This document shows positions 1 to 5,960 of a stretch of DNA of 16,713 nt, piece after piece. Each line of letters starts with the position of its first letter. Within the stretch, counting starts at the first letter, position 1. The position numbers and the translations under genes were made by a program. The notes beneath the pieces were generated by a model. That model was not told where the DNA came from. It did no database searches and worked only from the letters and a program-made list of their open reading frames with translations. This DNA is from Microcaldota archaeon (GTDB lineage: Archaea; Micrarchaeota; Micrarchaeia; Micrarchaeales; Micrarchaeaceae): contig JAKAOQ010000010.1 of assembly GCA_021812105.1 (NCBI GenBank), positions 1 to 16,713 of the forward strand, given 5' to 3'.

Positions 1-284
1 TCTTCATACCTACGGTAATAGCTTCAAATCCTACCGCAGGATCTACCTACTGGACGTGGCTGAGCCGCAACTGGAATAGACTCGCTAAGGCGTATAGGGG
101 TGTCCCAAGGATGCTATCAAGGCTTGTAGACGCTGCGGGCGCCCGCTATTCTCCGATCGAATACAACAGCAAAACAAGATTTTTCAACAAAAAGGGTGTT
201 GTAACTCCTGAGATAAGGCGAAACGTGGCGCAGATGAAGGAGAGGCTGGTCGCAAACCGCAGGTTCATAGAAAACAACGTGTAA
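1..284 (+). CDS. 3' end of an unrecognised protein gene (partial)
   Basis: An open frame runs from the window edge (first full codon at 3) to TAA at 282-284, giving 93 residues with no internal stop. The C-terminal piece is basic and polar, rich in Arg, Lys and Asn. It holds an aromatic patch near its beginning (YWTWLSRNW) and a charged helical tail ending in RRFIENNV. There is no membrane segment, so this is not the C-terminus of SecY, the usual neighbour of archaeal adenylate kinase. I do not recognise the family. Codon use looks like the neighbouring genes, and the next gene follows on the same strand after about 50 bases that hold a promoter-like element. Confidence 0.6.
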   Translation, partial: FIPTVIASNPTAGSTYWTWLSRNWNRLAKAYRGVPRMLSRLVDAAGARYSPIEYNSKTRFFNKKGVVTPEIRRNVAQMKERLVANRRFIENNV

Positions 285-296
285 TGCCCCCCAGAA

Positions 297-308
297 AGTA
301 TTTTAATG
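297..308 (+). promoter_or_regulatory. Putative archaeal TATA-box promoter for adkA
   Basis: The AT-rich element TATTTTAA (299-306) is preceded by purine-rich CAGAAAG, as expected for a BRE/TATA pair. It is centred about 33 bases before the adkA ATG. An archaeal start about 25 bases downstream of the box would give a leader of only a few bases, which still contains GAGGT (329-333). It probably starts the adkA-DUF106-rpl34e-cmk-rpl14e transcript. Inference from spacing only. Confidence 0.4.
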
Positions 309-335
309 GTTTGAACAGACAAAGTAATGAGGTAA

Positions 336-908
336 ATGGCCGCTCACTTCATCATAATAACGGGCTCTCCCGGAGCAGGGAAGAGCACCCTGGTAGACGA
401 CCTTTCGAGTTCGGCTTACAAGGTCGTGAACGTAGGAAGCCTGATGCTGAGACTGGCTGAGAAGGAGGGTTTGACGCGCGACCGCGATAAAATCAGGTAT
501 CTTGAGTTTCACAAACTCGGAGCCGTACGCGTTGCCGCTTTCAACGAGATCAGCAAGTACAGGGGCAATATTCTCATAGACACGCATAATTACGTAGAGG
601 AGCACGGCAGGTTCGTATCCGGTCTTCCTATGAATATGCTCAAGGAGCTCAAAAACATAGAAGCATTTATATATATAAACTCCGAAGAATCGGACATAAT
701 CGAAAGACGCAGAAAGGACCTTACGCGGAAGAGAGAGATCGAGGATATAGAGATCATGAAAGTGCAGAAAACACTTAACCTGTCGATTCTTGCATACTAT
801 TCTTCTTTGCTCGACGTTCCGCTTTACCTGATAAACAACAGAAACGGTAAGCTGGACGAGGCGAAGACAAGACTCCGTGAAGTCCTAGGGGAGGTCTTCA
901 AAAAATAA
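336..908 (+). CDS. adkA: Archaeal adenylate kinase (AdkA type)
   Basis: This 190-residue cytosolic kinase is expected to catalyse ATP + AMP to 2 ADP. The P-loop GSPGAGKST is at residues 10-18. It is followed by features typical of the archaeal AdkA family rather than bacterial Adk: DTH at 82-84, GLP at 96-98, the Arg-rich stretch RRRKD/TRKRE at 124-134, and a C-terminal NN pair near residue 167. Length matches the family (about 190). The start is ATG 336, preceded closely by GAGGT (329-333); no upstream in-frame start fits better. It leads a same-strand run with DUF106, rpl34e, cmk and rpl14e, the classic archaeal gene order, in which secY usually lies just before adkA but does not here. Alternative: another small NMP kinase, less likely given the motifs. 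Confidence 0.93.
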   Translation: MAAHFIIITGSPGAGKSTLVDDLSSSAYKVVNVGSLMLRLAEKEGLTRDRDKIRYLEFHKLGAVRVAAFNEISKYRGNILIDTHNYVEEHGRFVSGLPMNMLKELKNIEAFIYINSEESDIIERRRKDLTRKREIEDIEIMKVQKTLNLSILAYYSSLLDVPLYLINNRNGKLDEAKTRLREVLGEVFKK

Positions 909-925
909 TGTGATACGGGATACCA

Positions 926-1441
926 ATGACAGCCACACCCATGCCACCGTTCATAATACTGGCGGTAGTAGCGATAGGCATAGCGTATACTCTGTTCTCC
1001 GTCTTTCTGCAGAGGAAGCTCGTTGATCCGAAGAGGATGCGTGAGATACAGTTCAAGGTCAACCAGCTTTCAAAGGAAATGAACGCTATGATAAAGAGCA
1101 ACGCTCCGAAGGAGGAGATAAGCAGCAAGCAGAAGGAGCTGTATCCGCTCATGAGCGAAAACATGAGAAAGCAGTTCAAGCCGATGATAGTAATACTTCC
1201 AATATTCCTGCTAGTATACGACGTATTGCTGAAGATGGCGTTCGGCACTTATTCGAAGGACATAGTGCAGTTCATATTCCCTATGAACTACCAGAACCTG
1301 TTTTTCGCAACCGTCCTTATACTGGGGCTCGTAATATCTATGGTGATACTGGTTTACGACAGAAAGAAGGCGAAGAAGGAGCAGGAGCAGAACCAGAGCC
1401 AGAATACGGGGCAGGGAACCGCACAAAACATTTATAAGTAA
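926..1441 (+). CDS. Archaeal YidC/Oxa1-superfamily insertase (DUF106 / EMC3-TMCO1 family)
   Basis: This 171-residue membrane protein has three hydrophobic segments (about residues 8-29, 86-104, 123-144). A long charged, probably coiled-coil loop (33-80) lies between the first two, containing DPKRMREIQ and later SENMRKQFKP. That is the architecture of the DUF106 family, the archaeal member of the YidC/Oxa1/Get1/EMC3 superfamily, which helps insert proteins into the membrane near the ribosome. The C-terminus is a cytoplasmic Lys/Glu/Gln-rich tail. The start is ATG 926, with GGGAT (917-921) five to eight bases upstream and 17 bases after the adkA stop. Its place between adkA and ribosomal protein L34e is the conserved archaeal context and supports a translation-coupled role. 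The function itself is inferred from the family. Confidence 0.88.
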   Translation: MTATPMPPFIILAVVAIGIAYTLFSVFLQRKLVDPKRMREIQFKVNQLSKEMNAMIKSNAPKEEISSKQKELYPLMSENMRKQFKPMIVILPIFLLVYDVLLKMAFGTYSKDIVQFIFPMNYQNLFFATVLILGLVISMVILVYDRKKAKKEQEQNQSQNTGQGTAQNIYK

Positions 1442-1496
1442 GGATGGAGGTCAAGTATCATCAAAGTTTATGTTTACGTATTTGCAGGTGTTATAG

Positions 1497-1814
1497 TTGC
1501 CCAGACCAATGTACAGATCAGGAAGCTACAGGAAAGTCAGGCGAGTCGCCCCGAAAGGCAGGAACGTCATCCACTACGAGAGGAGGAAGGGCAAGGCGCC
1601 GCACTGCGCGCTTTGCGGAAAGGAACTCAACGGTATAAGCCAAACAGGGGGAAAATCGAGGAGGACAAACGCCAGGATATTTGGGGGCGTGCTCTGCGCC
1701 AACTGCACCGCCAGAATAATAAAGCTGGGAAGCAGAGTGGAGCATGGGGATATGAAGCTCGATGACATAAGCATAAAGGACAAGGCTTATGTTCTGCAGC
1801 TCATGGCACACTGA
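1497..1814 (+). CDS. rpl34e: 50S ribosomal protein L34e
   Basis: This 105-residue large-subunit protein is found in archaea and eukaryotes. The N-terminus MPRPMYRSGS and the following RNVIHYERRK are the family signature. A zinc-ribbon is formed by C37/C40 (CALC) and C67/C70 (CANC), with GKELNG between the pairs. The start is TTG at 1497, decided by the conserved PRPMYRS sequence directly after it and by AGGTG (1486-1490) six bases upstream; the next ATG (1509) would remove the conserved residues. The protein is about 15 residues longer than I expect for archaeal L34e, through a charged C-terminal extension after residue 78. It lies 55 bases after DUF106 and 33 bases before cmk, in the usual archaeal order. 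Confidence 0.93.
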   Translation: MPRPMYRSGSYRKVRRVAPKGRNVIHYERRKGKAPHCALCGKELNGISQTGGKSRRTNARIFGGVLCANCTARIIKLGSRVEHGDMKLDDISIKDKAYVLQLMAH

Positions 1815-1847
1815 TTTAGTGCGTCGTGGCTAAGTCTGGCTGATCGG

Positions 1848-2393
1848 ATGATGAAAATATGCATAAGCGGCATGACGGCGAGTGGCAAGACGACCCTGGG
1901 CGGACTGATAGCGAGGGAGCTTAACGTTGAGCATATAACCAAGGAGAAAACCAAGGAATATGCAAAGCTTATGAAGGATTTGGCGCAGAAGAAGGACGCG
2001 AAGCTCGCCCTGGCGCAGACCGCAGACAGCAGATACGCAAAAAACTTCGACGCAGAGATAATAAGGGCGGCGAAAGGAAAAAACTGCGTTGTGAGCACCT
2101 GGCTGGCTCCGTGGCTGATGAAGGATGCTACGCTAAGGGTGTGGCTCAACGCCAGCCCGGCAGAAAGGTACAGGAGGAAGGCGAATTACCTGGGAGTCAG
2201 CATGAGGAAAGCCGAAAAGCTTGTGAAAGAGAAGGATTCGCTCGCTAAAAAGGGATTCGAGAAGGTTTACGGAATAGACATAAACGACCATTCCATTTTT
2301 GACATAGAGATAAACACCGAGAAGCTCGACCACAAGAAAGTAGTGGCCGTAGTGTCGATGCTCGCTATGCTGAAGGAAGGTAAAATAAGGTAA
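1848..2393 (+). CDS. cmk: Archaeal cytidylate kinase
   Basis: This 181-residue cytosolic kinase is expected to phosphorylate CMP/dCMP with ATP. The P-loop GMTASGKTT is at residues 8-16. The diagnostic C-terminal stretch YGIDINDHSIFDIEINT (141-157) matches the archaeal Cmk family pattern, in which an acidic DIND..IYD..I/VNT block closes the fold. Two adjacent ATGs (1848 and 1851) are possible starts; the second gives MKICISG, the more usual N-terminus. No strong Shine-Dalgarno sequence is visible (only GATCGG next to the start). Position between rpl34e and rpl14e is the conserved archaeal arrangement and supports the assignment over other small kinases. Confidence 0.9.
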   Translation: MMKICISGMTASGKTTLGGLIARELNVEHITKEKTKEYAKLMKDLAQKKDAKLALAQTADSRYAKNFDAEIIRAAKGKNCVVSTWLAPWLMKDATLRVWLNASPAERYRRKANYLGVSMRKAEKLVKEKDSLAKKGFEKVYGIDINDHSIFDIEINTEKLDHKKVVAVVSMLAMLKEGKIR

Positions 2394-2415
2394 ACGCTAA
2401 AAAATATTTGGTGAT

Positions 2416-2637
2416 ATGATGCTGGTAGAAACTGGAAGAGTCTGCATAAAGAAGTATGGAAGAGACGCGGGAAGCAGAGCAGTTATAACGAAAATCGATG
2501 ACGAAAATTTTGTAAGGATCATAACCGCGAAGAGGAAAAAGGAAAGGCGCTGCAACACGAAGCACCTTGAGTTCCTCAACGAGAAGGTAAACCTTGGTTC
2601 ACAGGATGAGGTAAACAGGGCACTCGGAGTAAGGTAG
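2416..2637 (+). CDS. rpl14e: 50S ribosomal protein L14e
   Basis: This 73-residue protein starts (M)MLVETGRVCIKKYGRDAGSR, the family pattern of a KOW-like SH3 barrel (x-GRVC-K--GR-AG). It continues with VITKIDDENFV and the conserved RCNTKHLEFL (equivalent to RRVNILHLEP). It belongs to the archaeal/eukaryotic large subunit. ATG 2416 abuts the GGTGAT element (2410-2415), so the second ATG at 2419 is the more comfortable start. The protein is at the short end of the family. Unlike many archaea, no cbf5/truB pseudouridine synthase follows. Instead the next gene is convergent and its stop codon begins at the very next base. Confidence 0.92.
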   Translation: MMLVETGRVCIKKYGRDAGSRAVITKIDDENFVRIITAKRKKERRCNTKHLEFLNEKVNLGSQDEVNRALGVR

Positions 2638-3858
2638 TCACGATACATCGTAGCTCTTGTACAGCGATTCCAACGCCGCCTTGAGCGTCTTTTCCTTGCT
2701 CGAGTCCACGCTCAGCATCTCGAACAGTTTAGCCGCGTCCAATTTTCCGCTGTACTTGTACTCCTTCAGCCTTGCTTTTAGCATCTGCATGCCCGCATCC
2801 TTAAGAGGCATGCCTTCAAGCTTGCTGTCCCTCACGTTTTCTATCTGGAGCTCGAGTTCTGGAGTTTCTAGCCTGGATGAGTCTATGTCTATGATTGCAC
2901 GCGATGAATATTTCTTGGCAAGAGAATGGAGCTGAAGGTCTATGTTTGAGTATCCCTGGGCCAGCTTCCCCTCTACCACTATCCTAATTATGGGCCTGTC
3001 GTTTTTATTTGAAAGTATCTTCTTGAGCTCCGACTCACATTCTTCCGCCATCTGGTCAGGAGTCGCTGAATCCTTCTTTACGCGCAATACTACGAACTCC
3101 CTTGAATTTATAGGCACGAATTCGTGCTTGCCCGTGGAAGTGTCGTATAATACAAACCCCTTTTTTTCCTGCTCGCCATCTTTGAGCTGTGTTAGTACCG
3201 TGCTGCCTGGTATTATGAAGGGTTTACCGTGCACCGTGTCCTCAACACGGCTGTGGATATGACCGTCAACGTAAAGGTCGAAACCTTTCGGCAGATCCTC
3301 GTATCTGAGGAAATCATCGCTGAACGGCAACAGCTCATAGATAGACTGGTGAAACATGAATATATTGAAAGCTCCTGGCGTTGGAGTCGGATTTATCTCA
3401 TTGAGTTTCTGCTTGACAAATTCCTCTGAAGTGCCGCCGAGACCGTATACGGCAACTTTCTCCCCGTCTTTCTCGAGTATGGTTGTAGCTTCGTTTGTGT
3501 CTATGAGCAAACCTGCTAGCCCAAGTAGGCTGAGCGCGTTCTCGCTGCCTATCGCGGTCCTTTCGTGCGTACCCGATATCGCGATTATGGGAAGCTGCGT
3601 GTACATCTTCCCGTCCCCGCCAACCTTCTGAAGCACTTTTGCCCCCATACCACTTTTTTGTCCGGCGTCCCGAAATATTTTTATTGCGTCCGCTATCACT
3701 TTCGGATGCGGAGCCCTTCTGTCAAATACGTCGCCGGGTATTATTATGGCGTCAGAAAGCTCGGCCGCCTTGCTCAGCGCCTCCGCAGCCTGGTTGCGTG
3801 CGTCATCCTCAAACCTTTCGTAGCCTATGTGCATGTCAGAAACTATACCTATCTTCAT
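2638..3858 (-). CDS. mre11: Mre11-like DNA double-strand-break repair nuclease
   Basis: This calcineurin-type metallophosphoesterase has 406 residues. Numbered from ATG 3858, all metal-binding motifs are present: SDMH (D8, H10), GDVFD (D43), GTHE (96-99), FMFH (H170) and DGHIH (H200, H202), followed by PGST (217-220) as in Mre11/SbcD. Mre11 acts with Rad50 in resecting and tethering DNA ends. Residues after about 250 would form the capping and Rad50-binding part, where I see no sharp motif. An ATG at 3891 adds 11 residues, but GGAGGT (complement of 3866-3871) lies seven bases before ATG 3858, and MKIGIVSDMH is the normal N-terminus, so 3858 is preferred. No rad50, herA or nurA is adjacent. 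The third motif reads GTHE where classical Mre11 has GNHD. The gene is divergent from gyrB and convergent with rpl14e. Confidence 0.85.
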   Translation of the reverse strand: MKIGIVSDMHIGYERFEDDARNQAAEALSKAAELSDAIIIPGDVFDRRAPHPKVIADAIKIFRDAGQKSGMGAKVLQKVGGDGKMYTQLPIIAISGTHERTAIGSENALSLLGLAGLLIDTNEATTILEKDGEKVAVYGLGGTSEEFVKQKLNEINPTPTPGAFNIFMFHQSIYELLPFSDDFLRYEDLPKGFDLYVDGHIHSRVEDTVHGKPFIIPGSTVLTQLKDGEQEKKGFVLYDTSTGKHEFVPINSREFVVLRVKKDSATPDQMAEECESELKKILSNKNDRPIIRIVVEGKLAQGYSNIDLQLHSLAKKYSSRAIIDIDSSRLETPELELQIENVRDSKLEGMPLKDAGMQMLKARLKEYKYSGKLDAAKLFEMLSVDSSKEKTLKAALESLYKSYDVS

Positions 3859-3865
3859 TTGCCTT

Positions 3866-3871
3866 ACCTCC
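3866..3871 (-). promoter_or_regulatory. Strong Shine-Dalgarno site of the mre11-like gene
   Basis: GGAGGT on the - strand, seven bases upstream of ATG 3858, is a full match to the anti-SD core. It selects the shorter start (MKIGIVSD) over ATG 3891. AT-rich runs upstream (TATTTAT, complement around 3920-3926, and TATAATAA nearer the gene) could serve as the TATA box; I cannot choose between them. Confidence 0.65.
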
Positions 3872-3980
3872 GATATGCTTGTGGCGCGCAAGGTTATTAT
3901 AGCTGATTATTGCCTCGGATAAATAGGCCATTCTGACACGTTTTAGTGCTTGAAAAGGAATGCACCAAAAGGGTTTTAAA

Positions 3981-3992
3981 GGTGAAATCACC
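3981..3992. promoter_or_regulatory. 12-base dyad symmetry next to the gyrB TATA box (candidate operator)
   Basis: GGTGAAATCACC consists of perfect 5-base inverted arms (GGTGA/TCACC) around AA. It lies immediately upstream of the presumed gyrB TATA box, over the expected BRE position. A dimeric regulator bound there would block TFB/TBP. A dyad of this length may also occur by chance, so this is a candidate only. Confidence 0.3.
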
Positions 3993-3994
3993 AA

Positions 3995-4003
3995 TACTTT
4001 ATA
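3995..4003 (+). promoter_or_regulatory. Putative TATA-box promoter of gyrB-gyrA
   Basis: TACTTTATA is centred near 3999. A start about 25 bases downstream falls near 4025, leaving a short leader of about 13 bases before ATG 4038. This placement argues against translation from the in-frame TTG at 4020, which would lie upstream of the transcript start. A second AT-rich run, TTTTAAA (3974-3980), is a less well-placed alternative. Confidence 0.45.
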
Positions 4004-4037
4004 GGCGATATTCGGGTTCTTGCCAAGCGCTGATTTG

Positions 4038-5951
4038 ATGAGTGATAATGAGTATACCGCAAAGGACATTATCTCCCTTTCCGGACCTCAGGGTGTCAGG
4101 AAAAGGCCCGCGATGTACGTTGGTTCTACGGGCAGCGCAGGGTTCATCCATCTCCTATTTGAGGTCTTGGACAACGCGATAGACGAAGCGATAGCTGGAT
4201 ACTGCAAGAACATATCGATAAAGCTTGGCAATGAAGAAGGAGTGGACACCGCTGAGATATCGGATGACGGCAGGGGCATACCAATAGATATAATGCAAAA
4301 GCAGAACAAGCCAGCACTCGAGGTCATAATGACTTCGCTCCACTCCGGAGCAAAGTTTGATAACAAGACTTACAAGGTCTCGGGCGGGCTCCACGGAGTT
4401 GGGCTTACAGTGGTCAACGCGCTTTCCGAGTATGTAAACGTCACTATTAAGAGAGGAGGGAAAGTGTATAAGCAAGGGTTCGGCAAGGGAGCCGTGCTGT
4501 CGAATTTGGAGGAGGCAGGAAGCGTACCGGAAAAGGAAACGGGAACGACCATAACTTTCAAGCCGGATTCCGAAATATTTTCAGCGAGGAATTTTGATAC
4601 CCTGCTGCTTACTGAAAGGCTTAGGTACGTTTCGTTTCTTAATCCTGGTATAAAGATCACTCTGATTGATGCGAGAGACGTACCGCCTAAAACGGCAGTA
4701 TTCTACTCGCAGAACTACATGAAGGACTTTATCGACTACCTGAGGGATGGAAGGAAAGAGGTATCTAAACCGATAATAATATCAAAACGTTCCGATTCGA
4801 TCGAGGTCAGTGTGGTGTTGCAGTACATAGAGGGATACAGCGAGGAGGTGCTATCGTTTGTCAACAACATAAGGACGTACGAGGGTGGCAGCCACGTAAC
4901 CGGTTTCCACAGCGCACTTACACGTGCGGTGATGGGTTACATATCGAAGAACAAGAAGAACGGAAAGAACGGAGTAGATATAGAGGGCGAGGATACCAGG
5001 GAGGGCATCATAGCAGTAGTCTCGTTGTTGATGCCGAACCCAGAGTTTGAGGGACAGACAAAGGAAAAGCTGGGGAACACGAACGTGAAGGCGCTTGTGG
5101 ATAACGTTGTTTATTCCGCGCTTTCTACGTATCTTGAAGAGAGCCCGTCTGAGGCATCGAAGATATTGGACAAGGTAATGAAGGCTGCCGATGCGCGTCT
5201 CGCCGCGAAGAGGGCCAGGGAACTCACCAGGAAGAAGAATCTGCTCGAGGGCTCCATCCTGCCTGGAAAACTGGCTGACTGCAGCGAAACCGACCCGGAG
5301 AAGTCAGAATTGTTTATTGTAGAAGGCGCGAGCGCAGCGGGAACCAGCAAGGAGGGAAGAGACAGAAGGTACCAGGCCATCCTGCCCCTGAGGGGCAAGA
5401 TACTGAACGTTGAGAAGGCGATTGATGAAAAGATATTCAACAACGTTGAGTTAAGGACGATCACCACCGCACTCGGAGCCGGAGTTGGGGACCTGGTAAA
5501 TGTAGAAAAAACGCGATACCACAAAGTCGTGTTTCTGACAGATGCGGATGTTGATGGCAGTCACATCAAAACACTTCTGCTCACGTTCTTTTTCAGGTAC
5601 CTGAAGCCGCTTATAGACAAGGGCTATGTTTACCTGGCAAACCCGCCGCTTTACAGGATAGGCTCAGGAAAGGCTATAAAGTACGCCTACAGCGACGCCG
5701 AACTTAACGAGATAATGAAGAGCGCTGGAGGCAAGGGAGCGGTGCAGAGATACAAGGGACTGGGAGAGATGAACCCGGATCAGCTCTGGGAAACGACTCT
5801 TGATCCGAACAACAGGATACTTAAGAAGATAACGATAAAGGACGCCGAGCTAGCCAATTCCATATTCAAAATATTGATGGGGGTAGACGTCAAGGAGAGG
5901 AAGCGCTTCCTGGAAGAGCATTCCACAGAGGTATCGTTCCTGGACATATGA
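4038..5951 (+). CDS. gyrB: DNA gyrase subunit B (bacterial type IIA topoisomerase)
   Basis: The ATPase subunit of gyrase, 637 residues from ATG 4038 (643 from an in-frame TTG at 4020, disfavoured by the promoter position). The GHKL ATPase motifs are present: VLDNAIDEA, DDGRGIP, SGGLHGVGLTVVNALS. They are followed by the transducer domain and the TOPRIM domain: catalytic Glu429 in VEGAS, the DADVD triad at 502-506, then QRYKGLGEMN and the C-terminal FLDI. This is the short GyrB form without the long E. coli TOPRIM insertion. The usual EGDSAGG reads EGASAAG here, replacing the Asp that corresponds to E. coli Asp426. gyrA follows after nine bases. Most archaea rely on Topo VI; gyrase in archaea is thought to come from bacteria. 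The adjacent gyrA with GyrA-box-like motifs makes ParE unlikely. Confidence 0.95.
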   Translation: MSDNEYTAKDIISLSGPQGVRKRPAMYVGSTGSAGFIHLLFEVLDNAIDEAIAGYCKNISIKLGNEEGVDTAEISDDGRGIPIDIMQKQNKPALEVIMTSLHSGAKFDNKTYKVSGGLHGVGLTVVNALSEYVNVTIKRGGKVYKQGFGKGAVLSNLEEAGSVPEKETGTTITFKPDSEIFSARNFDTLLLTERLRYVSFLNPGIKITLIDARDVPPKTAVFYSQNYMKDFIDYLRDGRKEVSKPIIISKRSDSIEVSVVLQYIEGYSEEVLSFVNNIRTYEGGSHVTGFHSALTRAVMGYISKNKKNGKNGVDIEGEDTREGIIAVVSLLMPNPEFEGQTKEKLGNTNVKALVDNVVYSALSTYLEESPSEASKILDKVMKAADARLAAKRARELTRKKNLLEGSILPGKLADCSETDPEKSELFIVEGASAAGTSKEGRDRRYQAILPLRGKILNVEKAIDEKIFNNVELRTITTALGAGVGDLVNVEKTRYHKVVFLTDADVDGSHIKTLLLTFFFRYLKPLIDKGYVYLANPPLYRIGSGKAIKYAYSDAELNEIMKSAGGKGAVQRYKGLGEMNPDQLWETTLDPNNRILKKITIKDAELANSIFKILMGVDVKERKRFLEEHSTEVSFLDI

Positions 5952-5960
5952 GGTGTGTAA

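Noticed and set aside
1444..1638. ATG-initiated frame overlapping rpl34e
   Set aside because: It overlaps the conserved L34e coding region in another frame and encodes a low-complexity Arg/Thr-rich sequence; the L34e frame carries the real signature.
3639..3906. Frames on the + strand within the Mre11-like gene
   Set aside because: They are antisense shadows of a gene with complete phosphoesterase motifs and a strong Shine-Dalgarno site.
4020..4037. TTG 4020 as the gyrB start (six extra residues)
   Set aside because: It would lie at or before the predicted transcript start given the TATA box at 3995-4003, and ATG 4038 gives the usual GyrB N-terminus.
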